The translations under genes and the position numbers were made by a program. Below, piece after piece: positions 27,476-37,374 of a stretch of 64,000 bases of DNA. The stretch is taken from NCBI GenBank assembly GCA_021713395.1, contig JAKJJT010000008.1, positions 24,582-88,581 on the forward strand. The letters are read 5' to 3'. Position 1 is the first letter of the stretch, and each line of letters begins with the position of its first letter. The notes under the pieces were generated by a model. That model was given only the letters and a program-made list of their open reading frames with translations. It was not told the DNA's origin and ran no database searches. This stretch comes from Thiotrichales bacterium 19S9-11. GTDB taxonomy: Bacteria > Pseudomonadota > Gammaproteobacteria > Francisellales > Francisellaceae.

Positions 27476-30400
27476 TTAATATTTCGAACTACGCTTTAAC
27501 TTGCCGAGTAAGCTATAAGCTAATGGCACAATAAATAAAGAGAAGATACTTCCAATAAGGAGTCCGGAAACAATGACCATACCAATTTCTCTTCTAGCAA
27601 TTTCTCCAACGCCTGATGCTAGAACTAGTGGTAATGCTCCTAAAATCATCGTTGCAGAAGTCATTAAAATAGGCCTTAGGCGTGTTGATGCACCTTCAAT
27701 TGCAGCATCAACAATAGAGAAACCTTCGCTTAAACGTTTATTGGCAAATTGGACAATTAATACGCCATGTTTGGTAATAAGGCCAACAAGCGTAATAATG
27801 CCAATACCAGTATAAATATTAATGCTACCACCAATTAGTTGTAGGCCAAGTAAACCGCCAATAATACTCAAAGGAACAGTTAACATAATAACAAGCGGAT
27901 CAATAAAACTTTCAAATAGAGCCGCTAGAACAAGATAGATAAAAATAATTCCTATAATAAATACCATTAACATTCTTTGGTTTCCGTCTTGCATATCTTT
28001 AGCGCTACCAACAAAATGAACAGCAGTGGTTGGTGAGATTTGTTGGACAGTTGACTCAATTGCATTTAATACAGGCCCCATCGAAATACCGGGTTGTAAA
28101 GTCACATCAATTTCTGAAGCATTTTGATTATTATAAGTTGCAATAATAGGAGACTTAGCAATAGGTTCGATGTTTAATAAGCGTGAAGCATTTACCCAAG
28201 AACCATTAGATGACTCAATGCGTATTTTGTCTAAAGCATTAAAGCTTGCTAAGTCAGCTTGGTTTAATTGAATCACAACAGGATAGTCAATACCATTTTG
28301 CCTAAAATCATTGTTTAATCGAGAGCTACCAAAGTAGATGGATAAAATTTGTTGTAAGTCAGCTAAGTCAACATCAAGTAGTGATGCTTTTTGTTCATTA
28401 ATGTTAATTTCATATTCAGAGGATAAGCTACTATTATCTTCATCAGCAGATTGAACTCCTGGAATTGACTCAATTGCACTGACGACTTTAGAAGATAGAG
28501 CACGCAATTGATTGTAATTCATAACACCAGTTAAATAAAATTGGATATCACCACTACTTGCGCTTGTACCTGTTTGATGTAGAGGCATTGCTCTTGCTCC
28601 ACCTCTAAATCTGCTATCACCTTGAATACTTTTCATTAATTGGTTAACTAGTAATGGAGACTGATCATAAAAAGCTTCTTTCAATATAATAAAATTAACA
28701 TTAAACAAGTTGCCATTTGAGCTTGAAGTAAAGCTAGCATAATGCTTGGCAAATCCGCCTTTAGTCATTTTATTAGCTAGTTCATCACCTTTTTTTTGCA
28801 ATGTTTCTACAGAGGTTGTTGCAGAGCCACGTATAAAAGTTTGAACAATGCCTATGGTATCATTTGGAAATAAGTTTGAAGGCATGTTTTTACAGAAAAA
28901 GGCACTAATAATGACGATGATAATTAATAAGCCACCCCATAACCATTTATGATTAAATATGTTAGTTAATAAGTTTCGATATCTTTGAGTTATATAATTC
29001 AAAAAATTCTCGAGTTTGATTTGGTAGTTATTTTGTTTTTTTGCTTTTAGTAAATAAGCACACATAGCAGGCGTAAGCGTTAGTGCAACAAACCCTGAAA
29101 TTAAAATACTAATGGCAAGTGTAAAAGAAAACTCTTGAAAATAAATAGCAGAAGAGCCAGACATAAATGCAATTGGGAAATAAACTGCAATAAGCGTAAT
29201 TGTTATACCAATAATGGCAAAATAGATTTCTTGGCTACCAACAAGTGCTGCTTTGAACTCAGAAACCCCTTTTTCAATATGACGAATTATATTTTCTAGA
29301 ACAACAATAGCATCATCGACAACTAGACCAACAGCTAAAACTAGCGCTAAAAGTGTCATCATATTAATTGAATAGCCTTGTGCATAAAGGAAAACAAAGG
29401 CACCGACTAAACAAACCGGTATCGTTACTAGTGGAATAATAGTCGCTCTTAATTGGCCTAGGAAGAGTAGCGAGACAAGTGCAACAAGTATAATTGCAAT
29501 CAGTATTGTTTCAACTACTTCATAAATTGATTGCTCTAATGAAGAGGCCACATTGACTAAAACAGATATTTTCATGCCTTTTGGTAAAGACAAATTCATT
29601 TGATTTATTTTTTTGATAACTAAGTTAGCAACCTCAATAGGATTGGCATCATCTGCTGAATTTATATCTAAAATAACGCCTGGCTTTCCATCAATTGATG
29701 CAGATGTTTCATCGGGTATTACATCTGAAGCAAAGCGAATGTCTGCAACATCTTTTAAATAGACTAGCTGGCCATTTCTCTTTGTGATTATAACGTTTTT
29801 AAAATCAGATAAGCTTTTTAAAGGACTTGAAATGTTAATGGTAATATTACCTGCATCTGTAATTAATTTACCAGCTGCAGTACTGGTATTAAGTTTATTT
29901 AATAAGTCAGTAATCTCTACAGGAGATAGTTTATATTGTGCCATTTTAGTTGGGTTAAGACTGATGCGGACAGCTAATGTTTGAGCAGTTAGATAAACTT
30001 CACTTACACCAGGAATTTGATTAAAATCTTGTAGAAGAGCGCTTTCAACATAAGAAGCTGTTTGTCCTGTTGTTTTATTAGGGTCAACGACACCAAGCGA
30101 CATTACATAATTATTACCAGATGATTGATAAAGCTCAGGGGTGTCTGCATTTTCAGGTAAGCTAACAGATGAAATAGCGCGAGATATATCAGCTTGAGCT
30201 GCGACATAGTCGGATTTTGTAATGCTATCAAAGTGAATAGTAATGCGGCTGCTTCCATCAACAGAGTAAGCAATAATATAAGAAACGTTACTAACATTAG
30301 AAAGTGAAGAAACAATTTTTTGGGTGACATCATCTTGAATGACATTTGCACTTGCACCAGGATAACTAGTAATAATTCGCAGTGTTGGTTTAAACTGCTG

Positions 30401-30514
30401 TGGCTCAAATCGTACAGGCAAGAGCATAAGTGTTAATATACCAAATAAAATAATGGTTGCAGAAATAACAACAGATAGAACAGGGCGCTCAATACAGATT
30501 TTAGATAGGCTCAT
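27476..30514 (-). CDS. RND efflux transporter, inner-membrane subunit
   Basis: This proton-driven pump is of the HAE1/MexF-like multidrug class. The 1012-residue protein has the duplicated RND plan: TM1 after MSLSKICIERPVLSV, a periplasmic loop, TM2-TM6 near 330-480, a second loop, and TM8-TM12 near 860-1000. The proton-relay residues are present: the Asp pair in LVVDDAIVVLEN of TM4 and the Lys in LVGLITKHGVLIVQF of TM10. Its start overlaps the stop of the fusion-protein gene by four bases. No outer-membrane channel gene is adjacent, so a TolC-like partner must lie elsewhere. Substrates cannot be predicted. Confidence 0.93.
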   Translation of the reverse strand: MSLSKICIERPVLSVVISATIILFGILTLMLLPVRFEPQQFKPTLRIITSYPGASANVIQDDVTQKIVSSLSNVSNVSYIIAYSVDGSSRITIHFDSITKSDYVAAQADISRAISSVSLPENADTPELYQSSGNNYVMSLGVVDPNKTTGQTASYVESALLQDFNQIPGVSEVYLTAQTLAVRISLNPTKMAQYKLSPVEITDLLNKLNTSTAAGKLITDAGNITINISSPLKSLSDFKNVIITKRNGQLVYLKDVADIRFASDVIPDETSASIDGKPGVILDINSADDANPIEVANLVIKKINQMNLSLPKGMKISVLVNVASSLEQSIYEVVETILIAIILVALVSLLFLGQLRATIIPLVTIPVCLVGAFVFLYAQGYSINMMTLLALVLAVGLVVDDAIVVLENIIRHIEKGVSEFKAALVGSQEIYFAIIGITITLIAVYFPIAFMSGSSAIYFQEFSFTLAISILISGFVALTLTPAMCAYLLKAKKQNNYQIKLENFLNYITQRYRNLLTNIFNHKWLWGGLLIIIVIISAFFCKNMPSNLFPNDTIGIVQTFIRGSATTSVETLQKKGDELANKMTKGGFAKHYASFTSSSNGNLFNVNFIILKEAFYDQSPLLVNQLMKSIQGDSRFRGGARAMPLHQTGTSASSGDIQFYLTGVMNYNQLRALSSKVVSAIESIPGVQSADEDNSSLSSEYEININEQKASLLDVDLADLQQILSIYFGSSRLNNDFRQNGIDYPVVIQLNQADLASFNALDKIRIESSNGSWVNASRLLNIEPIAKSPIIATYNNQNASEIDVTLQPGISMGPVLNAIESTVQQISPTTAVHFVGSAKDMQDGNQRMLMVFIIGIIFIYLVLAALFESFIDPLVIMLTVPLSIIGGLLGLQLIGGSINIYTGIGIITLVGLITKHGVLIVQFANKRLSEGFSIVDAAIEGASTRLRPILMTSATMILGALPLVLASGVGEIARREIGMVIVSGLLIGSIFSLFIVPLAYSLLGKLKRSSKY

Positions 30515-31590
30515 TTGTTAGCTACCTTAACAACCATGCCATCTAAGATGTTGCTTGCATCATGAATAACTGACTGACCAGCTTTAATGCCAGATAGCAC
30601 TATGTATTCACCATTATTTGATACCAGTCCTATCTTAATAGGTATGGCTTTCGATTTGCCATCAATAACTTCAAAAGCATAATAACTATCATTAAGTAGC
30701 ACAACGGCAGATATAGGAATTAAAATGGCTTTAGCATCGGTATTTAAAATGTGCTTTATATCAACGTTCATGCCAGGGGATAGTAAGTCATTCTTATTTG
30801 TATACTTTGCTCGCACGTTAAATGTTAACGAATCCGTACTGACATCAGGTGAGATATAATTAACTTTTGCTTTAAATACTTGATTAGGGTAAGCATCAGA
30901 TCTAATCTCTACTATTTGATCCATTTTTACTTCGCCAAGTAATGTTTCAGGCAATGCATATTCAATCTCTAAGTCCTTTCGATCAACTAATGTTACAAGC
31001 GCGCTGCCGCTGTCAACGTAGCTACCAATGGCGACTTCACTTACAGCGGTTTTTCCATCAAATGGTGCTTTAACAGTTGTATGCTCAAAGTTAGCTTTTG
31101 CAGAGTTAAAATTAGCCAAGGCAGCCAAATATTGTGCCTTAAAATTATCAACTTCTTCTTTAGAAACAGCTTGTGCATTGTTATACAAAGTTTCATAGCG
31201 TTGATAATCAGCAGTTAGTTGGTCAAGGCTTGCTTGTGCTGATTGTAGTTGAGATAGTGCATCTGCATCGTCAATGGTAAAAAGCGTATCGCCTTTTTTT
31301 ACTTTTTGACCATTAATAAAGTCAATTGTTTGAACAACGCCGGTTACCTGTGATTTCAAATCAACAGAGTTAGGAGCAACAACAGAGCCATAGGTATTAT
31401 AAATTTCAGGTGAGCTTACTCTCTCTAAGGCTATTAGTTTAACCTCAGCTGTAGGTAGTATTTGGCTTATTGGATTGGTGGAGGTTTCTTTTTTATAAAT
31501 ATAAAGTCCTAAACTACTAACTATAATAATTGCAATAACAATAATTAATGTGCGTTTTTTTCTAACCAACTGATACACCCCAACGATCAA
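30511..31590 (-). CDS. RND efflux periplasmic adaptor (membrane fusion protein)
   Basis: This is the adaptor subunit that links the RND pump to an outer-membrane channel. After a short basic N-terminus comes one membrane anchor (LIIVIAIIIVSSLGLYIY). The HlyD-type barrel-sandwich follows: VDLKSQVTGVV with QKVKKGDTLFTID, a helical hairpin (QSAQASLDQLTADYQRYETL), then HTTVKAPFDGKTAVSEV. The start is uncertain: the first codon at 31590 is TTG, and a TTG seven codons downstream would give MVRKKRTLIIV. It is the first gene of a two-gene operon with the pump. Confidence 0.9.
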   Translation of the reverse strand: MIVGVYQLVRKKRTLIIVIAIIIVSSLGLYIYKKETSTNPISQILPTAEVKLIALERVSSPEIYNTYGSVVAPNSVDLKSQVTGVVQTIDFINGQKVKKGDTLFTIDDADALSQLQSAQASLDQLTADYQRYETLYNNAQAVSKEEVDNFKAQYLAALANFNSAKANFEHTTVKAPFDGKTAVSEVAIGSYVDSGSALVTLVDRKDLEIEYALPETLLGEVKMDQIVEIRSDAYPNQVFKAKVNYISPDVSTDSLTFNVRAKYTNKNDLLSPGMNVDIKHILNTDAKAILIPISAVVLLNDSYYAFEVIDGKSKAIPIKIGLVSNNGEYIVLSGIKAGQSVIHDASNILDGMVVKVANK

Positions 31591-31598
31591 CTATATCT

Positions 31599-31611
31599 AA
31601 TGATCATTATA
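31599..31611 (-). promoter_or_regulatory. Perfect -10 box and adjoining palindrome before the RND operon
   Basis: On the minus strand TATAAT occupies 31611-31606, and the palindrome AATGATCATT (31599-31608) overlaps it. The -35 match is poor (TTTATG at 17 bases). An operator in this position would fit a repressed efflux operon, but no regulator gene is adjacent. If the start is the TTG at 31590, the untranslated leader is only about ten bases. Confidence 0.4.
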
Positions 31612-31658
31612 GTACAATAGGTTAAGTGCATAAATCTACTTTATGTTATTGTCTTTAT

Positions 31659-32207
31659 TTACCAAAAATTATAGGTAACACCAGCAGTGCAAAGTAAATA
31701 GTTGCCATCAACAAAAGGTAGTAATGTATCATGAGCTGAAGCCATGACAATGAAGTCTATGTTTTTTGTGTAAGAGTAACTCACACCAATCGCTGAATAT
31801 AGAGAACCATGATACTTATCACGACCACTAGCTGGAGTGTAGTTGTCGTCTTTGTATTGTGCTCCTCCCATTTTCAAAATCAAGCGCAAAGTGTCTTCTT
31901 CATTAAAGGGAAGGTAGAATCGCATAGCTGCATCAAAAGCTTGATGGTCTCCAGTGCTAAGTCGAGTATATCCAGCTTCTAAACCAAAGTATTGAAAAAA
32001 TTGGTAACCCACATTTAAGTTAACGCCAATACCATCATCTCTAACATTATCACCAGATAAATTTTCGTGGCTTGAGAAGGAAGGTCCTACATTAATTTCA
32101 ACATAAGGCCTAGGTGAAAAGGAAGTTTTTTCTGTAGGAGTATTTGCTTGGCTTATGCTCGGTAAAGCTAGACTTGTTAATGCCATGGATAATAAAGCTT
32201 TTTTCAT
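31659..32207 (-). CDS. Small outer-membrane beta-barrel protein
   Basis: The 182-residue protein has a cleavable signal peptide (MKKALLSMALTSLALPSISQA). The mature part alternates polar and hydrophobic residues, as in eight-stranded OmpA/opacity-type barrels: RPYVEINVGPSFSS, VNLNVGYQFFQYFGLEAGYTRL, HGSLYSAIGVSYSYT. It ends in an aromatic residue (TYNFW), the usual BAM signal. No periplasmic peptidoglycan-binding domain is present. A role in envelope integrity or adhesion is possible but not shown. Confidence 0.8.
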   Translation of the reverse strand: MKKALLSMALTSLALPSISQANTPTEKTSFSPRPYVEINVGPSFSSHENLSGDNVRDDGIGVNLNVGYQFFQYFGLEAGYTRLSTGDHQAFDAAMRFYLPFNEEDTLRLILKMGGAQYKDDNYTPASGRDKYHGSLYSAIGVSYSYTKNIDFIVMASAHDTLLPFVDGNYLLCTAGVTYNFW

Positions 32208-32301
32208 TTTTGGGTTTCTCTATGCTTGTTTTTTTTAAGGGCATTTTACCTTATCAAAAACAAAATAGAAATAGTCATAGTTTATAGTTGTTCTTGATAT
32301 G

Positions 32302-34506
32302 TTACGCACATAAAATCATAGGTTTGATATAGTGATCTGAAGATATACTAAATAGGTGTGGGGGTGCTTCTATTTTTGGTGGGTCAAAAAAAAGTGTACG
32401 ATCTTTCATAAATTTAGTTATTTTTTCTACTGGTAGGGACTCATTATCTTCTTGATAGTAGTTATATAAATTTTTTAAAAAAACGTCATCTTGAAAAATG
32501 GCTAGCTTTTGTTCATATAAATTTAGTTTTTCTTCTAATGGAATAAATCCTTTCTTAAGTAGAAGGCTTTGATAGTTAGTTAAATATATTTTTATATCTT
32601 TTATAAACGTGTTATCAAAATTATCAGATATAGATATATGATGGTCAGGAGATGAGAAAAGATTTTTTGATTTAATAATTATATTTGTACAAGTAGTTAA
32701 TGGCTTTTTATTCTTATTTATAAGATAGCAGTTTGTTAGCATTTCTAAAAAATAATCTTTAGATTTTTCAGGTACTTCATTTATATTTTTTTCAAAAATA
32801 TTAAAGAGCTCATTTTTGATATTTAGGTTTAAGCCAGCTAGTAATTGAAGTTTAATTGATGGGTTAAAAACACTTAGTTTTTCAGGTAAGCTTTCTTTAT
32901 CTATCTTCGGATATAAGCTTATCAATGATTTAATTTCAGTAATTGGTGCTTCATCTGAGTTTGGGTTATTTTCGTATTTAATGAAATGATCTAATGCTTT
33001 ATCAAAAGAACTAAATTTTTTAGTTATTAATGTTTTTGCTGAAAGGTAACGCCGATAGAGATCACCTTGTTTATTAATCTTATGATAATTGTTGATAATA
33101 TAGTTATGAACTTCAGCAAAACAAGAAATTGGTTTTTGTGTGTTATTAAGAGACTCTTCATTGTCTGTTGTGTATTTATTTATAATATCTTGAATAGGTT
33201 TAGCATGGCTACGATGTTTAAAAATTTTAGGGTCATTATATGATTTAAAAAGAGAAATCATTTCATTTAAATTAATATTTTCAGCATTTGGTGGTTTACT
33301 GTTAGGTTTAAATAGTCGATAAGTTTTGTAAGCTAAGAATGGCAGAGCAAGTACAGCGCCGGCAATAACAGCACCTAACATAACTGTTGCTTCTGCAAGT
33401 GGCTCTTGCTTTACTATCATGGTAATGCCAGCACTTGCAGCAAGAGAGTTTTTGATACAGTTTACATAATCTCGAACATGCGTAAATGGCTTATTAATTT
33501 TTTCATAAACTTTATAAATGGGGTTAGCTTTCAGCTTTCTTTCTTTTTCTTTTAACTGTGTTTCTTTATCATTTATTTTTTCTTTTAGTGCTTCTTCTAA
33601 TGAATCAGCATTCACTATGTGATCAAATTCACCAAGAAACTTTTTATAGTTTGAGTCATCTTTATACTTTTCGTGGTAATCAGTTAATTTATTCTCATTA
33701 TCCAGTTTTTTAAGAAAATTTAAATATTGTTTATCTTCGTTTAGTTGTGTTGTTTTTTCTTTACAGTACTTTTGAATAACAGAGCCAATAGTGTATAGTC
33801 CATAAAATATAGCCATGCCAATCGCTAAAGGTGGGCATGCGGCAGAAAGACCAAATAATGATAATAGCATAAAGATATTACCGGCAACGTAAAGTCCATC
33901 AGTTAGACCGTCGATAACGCTGGTAATTACAAGTTTATTACGGTCACAGTATTTAGGTGGTTTTACATCGTCGTAGCTATATTTATCAGGGTTTATCATA
34001 AACTGATCTAGTTTATTTAGATTCTCAGTTCTTTTATCTTCTAAATGACGCTTATATAAGTTATTCGCAATTAATAAGATACCAATAGCAAAGCCAATGC
34101 TACCTAAAGGAGATATAAGTGTTGATGCATAGTTTTGATTAGTAAATTTTGATGTTAGATCAAGAATATTAACAAACGCATGGCGACCATTTTTTATAGC
34201 ACTTAAAACATCACGTCCTCGGCTATATAGTTTGTTAAATTCTTTACTAGTACGTAGTTGAGAATGAGTTCTTAAGGCGCCTAAGACAGCAAAACTAAAA
34301 AAGATACCTAACATTGGAAAAAAAGCGTAAGGGTCATCCGGGTCAAACTCTTCACCGGTTATATCTTCAATATAACTAACAACACTTTGGGCTAAATAAA
34401 TAGCATCGGCCTGGCCTTTTTCAAGCCCAGTTAAAAAACGTTGATACCAAGTTCTTTCCTGACCTTTACTTAGATCATCAAAAAACGCTTCAAATGTTGA
34501 TGTCAT
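32302..34506 (-). CDS. Unrecognised 734-residue membrane protein
   Basis: I do not recognise this family. No signal peptide is present. Hydrophobic segments occur near residues 65-82 (FPMLGIFFSFAVLGAL), 130-152, 203-245 (two close segments, LLSLFGLSAACPPLAIGMAI) and 355-392 (AGITMIVKQEPLA, MLGAVIAGAVLALPFLAYKTY). Between and after these are charged, Lys/Asn/Glu-rich helical stretches, and residues 400-734 look soluble and helical. The gene stands alone between the barrel protein and the retropepsin gene. The size and patchy hydrophobicity resemble large lineage-specific or effector-like proteins of intracellular gammaproteobacteria, but no motif supports that. Confidence 0.55.
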   Translation of the reverse strand: MTSTFEAFFDDLSKGQERTWYQRFLTGLEKGQADAIYLAQSVVSYIEDITGEEFDPDDPYAFFPMLGIFFSFAVLGALRTHSQLRTSKEFNKLYSRGRDVLSAIKNGRHAFVNILDLTSKFTNQNYASTLISPLGSIGFAIGILLIANNLYKRHLEDKRTENLNKLDQFMINPDKYSYDDVKPPKYCDRNKLVITSVIDGLTDGLYVAGNIFMLLSLFGLSAACPPLAIGMAIFYGLYTIGSVIQKYCKEKTTQLNEDKQYLNFLKKLDNENKLTDYHEKYKDDSNYKKFLGEFDHIVNADSLEEALKEKINDKETQLKEKERKLKANPIYKVYEKINKPFTHVRDYVNCIKNSLAASAGITMIVKQEPLAEATVMLGAVIAGAVLALPFLAYKTYRLFKPNSKPPNAENINLNEMISLFKSYNDPKIFKHRSHAKPIQDIINKYTTDNEESLNNTQKPISCFAEVHNYIINNYHKINKQGDLYRRYLSAKTLITKKFSSFDKALDHFIKYENNPNSDEAPITEIKSLISLYPKIDKESLPEKLSVFNPSIKLQLLAGLNLNIKNELFNIFEKNINEVPEKSKDYFLEMLTNCYLINKNKKPLTTCTNIIIKSKNLFSSPDHHISISDNFDNTFIKDIKIYLTNYQSLLLKKGFIPLEEKLNLYEQKLAIFQDDVFLKNLYNYYQEDNESLPVEKITKFMKDRTLFFDPPKIEAPPHLFSISSDHYIKPMILCA

Positions 34507-34602
34507 AGTTAATCACTTTTATGTGATCTTTATATGAACAATATACTATTTTAGTATTACACTTTTATTAAATAGATTAAATTTCACGCACCAAGGTTTT
34601 AA

Positions 34603-35091
34603 TTAATAATTTTGGATCAAAATGAGTTGATTATTTTTCTGTTGAATTTCTAAATGCTTTAGGGCACTCATGCCGAGTAATATATATTCTGCATGAAAAG
34701 CAGGGCTTATATTTGCTTTAATATTTTTTAAAGTGATATTACCAATTTGTAAGGTATCAACGATAGCATGATAGACTGTTGTATGTCCACCAGCAGTTAA
34801 TGCAGTTTGTTGAAATCCTTTTTTCAAACCAATGCTATTAGCAACAGCTTCAGGAATTGACACACTGCTTGCACCAGTATCAATTAGAAAAATAACAGGA
34901 TGCTTATTAATATACCCATTAACCATATATTGATGATTGATTGCTTCTAAGGTAACAATATTTTTGTGTGCAGTTTGACTAACTTCAGGTGTTAGCTGTG
35001 CTTTTTTTTTATATTCAAGGACAGAATGTATAACGTAGATTAATAAAGCAAATATCCCAATCCAAAAAATGTAAATAAATTTTTTTTGCAT
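34603..35091 (-). CDS. Membrane-anchored retropepsin-like aspartic protease
   Basis: The 162-residue protein has an N-terminal membrane anchor (about 7-25) and a periplasmic single-lobe aspartyl protease domain of the bacterial retropepsin type. The catalytic motif is FLIDTGASSVSIP, with the Asp at about 71, and LLGMSALKHLEIQ near the C-terminus is the second conserved family signature. As a single lobe it must dimerise to be active. It lies 18 bases after dacA on the same strand, hinting at a shared cell-envelope context. Substrates are unknown. Confidence 0.85.
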   Translation of the reverse strand: MQKKFIYIFWIGIFALLIYVIHSVLEYKKKAQLTPEVSQTAHKNIVTLEAINHQYMVNGYINKHPVIFLIDTGASSVSIPEAVANSIGLKKGFQQTALTAGGHTTVYHAIVDTLQIGNITLKNIKANISPAFHAEYILLGMSALKHLEIQQKNNQLILIQNY

Positions 35092-35109
35092 TAAATACCT
35101 AAAACCATT

Positions 35110-36360
35110 TTAAAACCAGCTTCGAATAGTATTACTAATATTAGTGAAGAAGCCAGCTTTTTCAACAGACTGAAGCGCATATACTGGCGTTTTTAGTAGA
35201 ACTTTATCCTTTAAACTAATTGTTAAAGTGCCAACTTCTTGGTTTTCTTTAATTGGTGCTTTTAAGTTTTCATTTGCAGTGATTTTTAAATGGACCTGTT
35301 TATCTTGCCCTTTAGCTAGTGTTAGAACAATATCATTTTTAACCGTAACAGGTAACTTATATTTATAAGTACTAGCATTATCAATCTCTAATGTTGTAAT
35401 AGGTTTATTATGACTTGCAATTTCATAGTTTTCAAAGAAACGAAAACCATAGGTTAATATTTTTTGGGATTCTTCTGTTCGAACGGTACTACTTGGCGTG
35501 CCTAGTACAATAGCAATTAACCTGCGGTCATCCCTTAGTGCAGAAGATGCAAGGTTAAACCCTGCCTGATCTGTATAGCCAGTTTTGATGCCATCAACGC
35601 CAGAGTTAGCGTTGAGTAATCTATTTCTATTTTGTTGTGTAATACCATTGTATGTGAAGCTCTTTGTACTATAGATTTTATAAAGCTCTGGAAAATTATG
35701 AATAAATGCACGTGCTAAAACAGCCATGTCATAGGCAGAAGAGTATTGGCCTTCAGCAGGCATGCCGTCAGGCGTTTCAAAATGGCTGTTATTCATGCCA
35801 AGTTGTTTTGCAACTTGATTCATCAAGTGGACAAAAGATTTATCACTGCCAGCTACAAACTCAGCAAGTGCAATCGTGGCATCATTGCCTGAAGCAATGG
35901 CCATGCCTTTATAAAGTGTTTCAACTGTTATTTTATCAGAAGGTTTGATAAAAAGTTTAGAGCCTTGTCTTTTCCATGCCTTTTTACTAATAGGGACATT
36001 TTCATCCCATTTAATAATATCATCTTTTAATGCTTGAGCAATAATATAAGCTGTTAAGATTTTAGTAAGGCTTGCAGGTTTATGTTCTTTGTTCATATTT
36101 TTCTGGCTTAAAATAGCACCAGTTTGAAAATCCATTAAAACCCATGCAGCAGCATTTAATTGAATATTTGGTGGTTCAGGGATAATCGTTGGAATTTTTT
36201 GTTGCGGCGAGTATGAAGAAGTATTTAATGTATTATGTATTGTAGGTTTACTATTAACTTCAACAATACCTTGACTTTGTTCATTTTTTGCATAAATGCT
36301 TGATGCTATTCCAATGCAAAGGACTGTGGTTATAAGATAACTCAGTTTTTGATGAAACAT
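35110..36360 (-). CDS. dacA: D-alanyl-D-alanine carboxypeptidase, PBP5/6 family
   Basis: This low-molecular-weight penicillin-binding protein trims the terminal D-Ala of peptidoglycan stem peptides in the periplasm. It has a signal peptide at 1-24 and the three catalytic motifs SLTK (97-100), SGN (157-159) and KTG (259-261). The C-terminal beta domain follows from about 320 and ends in an amphipathic helix (FFTNISNTIRSWF), the usual membrane-binding tail. The linker at 25-65 between signal peptide and domain is longer than in E. coli PBP5. The symbol dacA could equally be dacC. Confidence 0.92.
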   Translation of the reverse strand: MFHQKLSYLITTVLCIGIASSIYAKNEQSQGIVEVNSKPTIHNTLNTSSYSPQQKIPTIIPEPPNIQLNAAAWVLMDFQTGAILSQKNMNKEHKPASLTKILTAYIIAQALKDDIIKWDENVPISKKAWKRQGSKLFIKPSDKITVETLYKGMAIASGNDATIALAEFVAGSDKSFVHLMNQVAKQLGMNNSHFETPDGMPAEGQYSSAYDMAVLARAFIHNFPELYKIYSTKSFTYNGITQQNRNRLLNANSGVDGIKTGYTDQAGFNLASSALRDDRRLIAIVLGTPSSTVRTEESQKILTYGFRFFENYEIASHNKPITTLEIDNASTYKYKLPVTVKNDIVLTLAKGQDKQVHLKITANENLKAPIKENQEVGTLTISLKDKVLLKTPVYALQSVEKAGFFTNISNTIRSWF

Positions 36361-36456
36361 TACGATATCCCCTAATCTTCAAAGTTCACCTTTATTTTAG
36401 TATAGATTTAAAATACTTTTAAACTAATTTAAGGCAAAAATCAGTCATTAGGAAAG

Positions 36457-37374
36457 CTAAGGTAAACTTTTAAGCCAGTTGTTAGTTTCTTCAATAGCGT
36501 TGAGTGCTTCTTTGATAATTGTTAAATAGCCAATAAAACCGTGTATCATCCCTGGGTATGTAATAGTTGTAACATGATTGTTTGCTTTTGTTAATTGCTG
36601 TGCATAGGCTAAGCCTTCATCATGTAGAGGGTCAAATTCAGCCAGTACCATTAATGTAGGTGGCAGTTGGCTGAATTCATCAAAGTTGATTGGTGAAAAG
36701 TAAGGGTGATAACGATCTTGATCATAACGAGCATAATTTTGATAGAACCATTCCAACCAGTTACGATCTAGCATATAAACTAAATCAGTATATTGTTGTT
36801 TGGATGGATAGTTATAATCAGCATCAACAGCAGGATACCAAAGAACTTGTGCTTTTGGACTTATATTTTGATTTTTTGTTAAATGACAAAGTACAGCCGT
36901 TAAATTACCTCCAGAGCTATCACCAATTACAATAATATTTTTTGGGTTGATGTTAAATTTATCGCAATGATCAACTAACCAGTTAAAGCTATCCACTGCA
37001 TCATTAATTGCTGATGGGAATTTATGTTCAGGTGCCAGGCGATAATCAACTGATAAAACTTGGGTCTGTGTTTTATCTGCTAAATAATCACAAACTAATT
37101 GGTAAGTATTAATTGAGCCTAAGCTCCAACCGCCCCCATGGAAAAATAAAATCATGTGGTCTGTTAATTGTGTTGGCTTATATAGTCGAACATTAAGTTG
37201 ATGTGATTCAGTTTGAATGGTAATGTCTTTATGCGTGATGTCTGGTTTGTGGCAGGTTGAATAGAATTGAGCAATGCGATCAGCCCATAATTTACGCTGC
37301 TCTTTTGCTGGCTGAGATTTGAAAAATTCAATGCTAGGGTCACGGACTAGTTTTTCTAGAATAGGGTTAATCAT
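36457..37374 (-). CDS. Alpha/beta hydrolase, hormone-sensitive lipase type
   Basis: This is an esterase or lipase-like enzyme of the HSL family. The oxyanion-hole motif HGGGW is at about 79-83 and the nucleophile elbow GDSSGG at 151-156, with Ser at 153. The acidic residue lies in EFDPLHDEG and the catalytic His in MIHGFIGYL. There is no signal peptide. Its start overlaps the end of the EamA transporter gene by eight bases, so the two are co-transcribed. The substrate is unknown. Confidence 0.88.
   Translation of the reverse strand: MINPILEKLVRDPSIEFFKSQPAKEQRKLWADRIAQFYSTCHKPDITHKDITIQTESHQLNVRLYKPTQLTDHMILFFHGGGWSLGSINTYQLVCDYLADKTQTQVLSVDYRLAPEHKFPSAINDAVDSFNWLVDHCDKFNINPKNIIVIGDSSGGNLTAVLCHLTKNQNISPKAQVLWYPAVDADYNYPSKQQYTDLVYMLDRNWLEWFYQNYARYDQDRYHPYFSPINFDEFSQLPPTLMVLAEFDPLHDEGLAYAQQLTKANNHVTTITYPGMIHGFIGYLTIIKEALNAIEETNNWLKSLP

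Noticed and set aside
27573..30408. Several open frames of 60-100 codons on both strands within the RND pump gene
   Set aside because: They are overlaps of a long, motif-rich gene and show no ribosome binding sites or recognisable domains.
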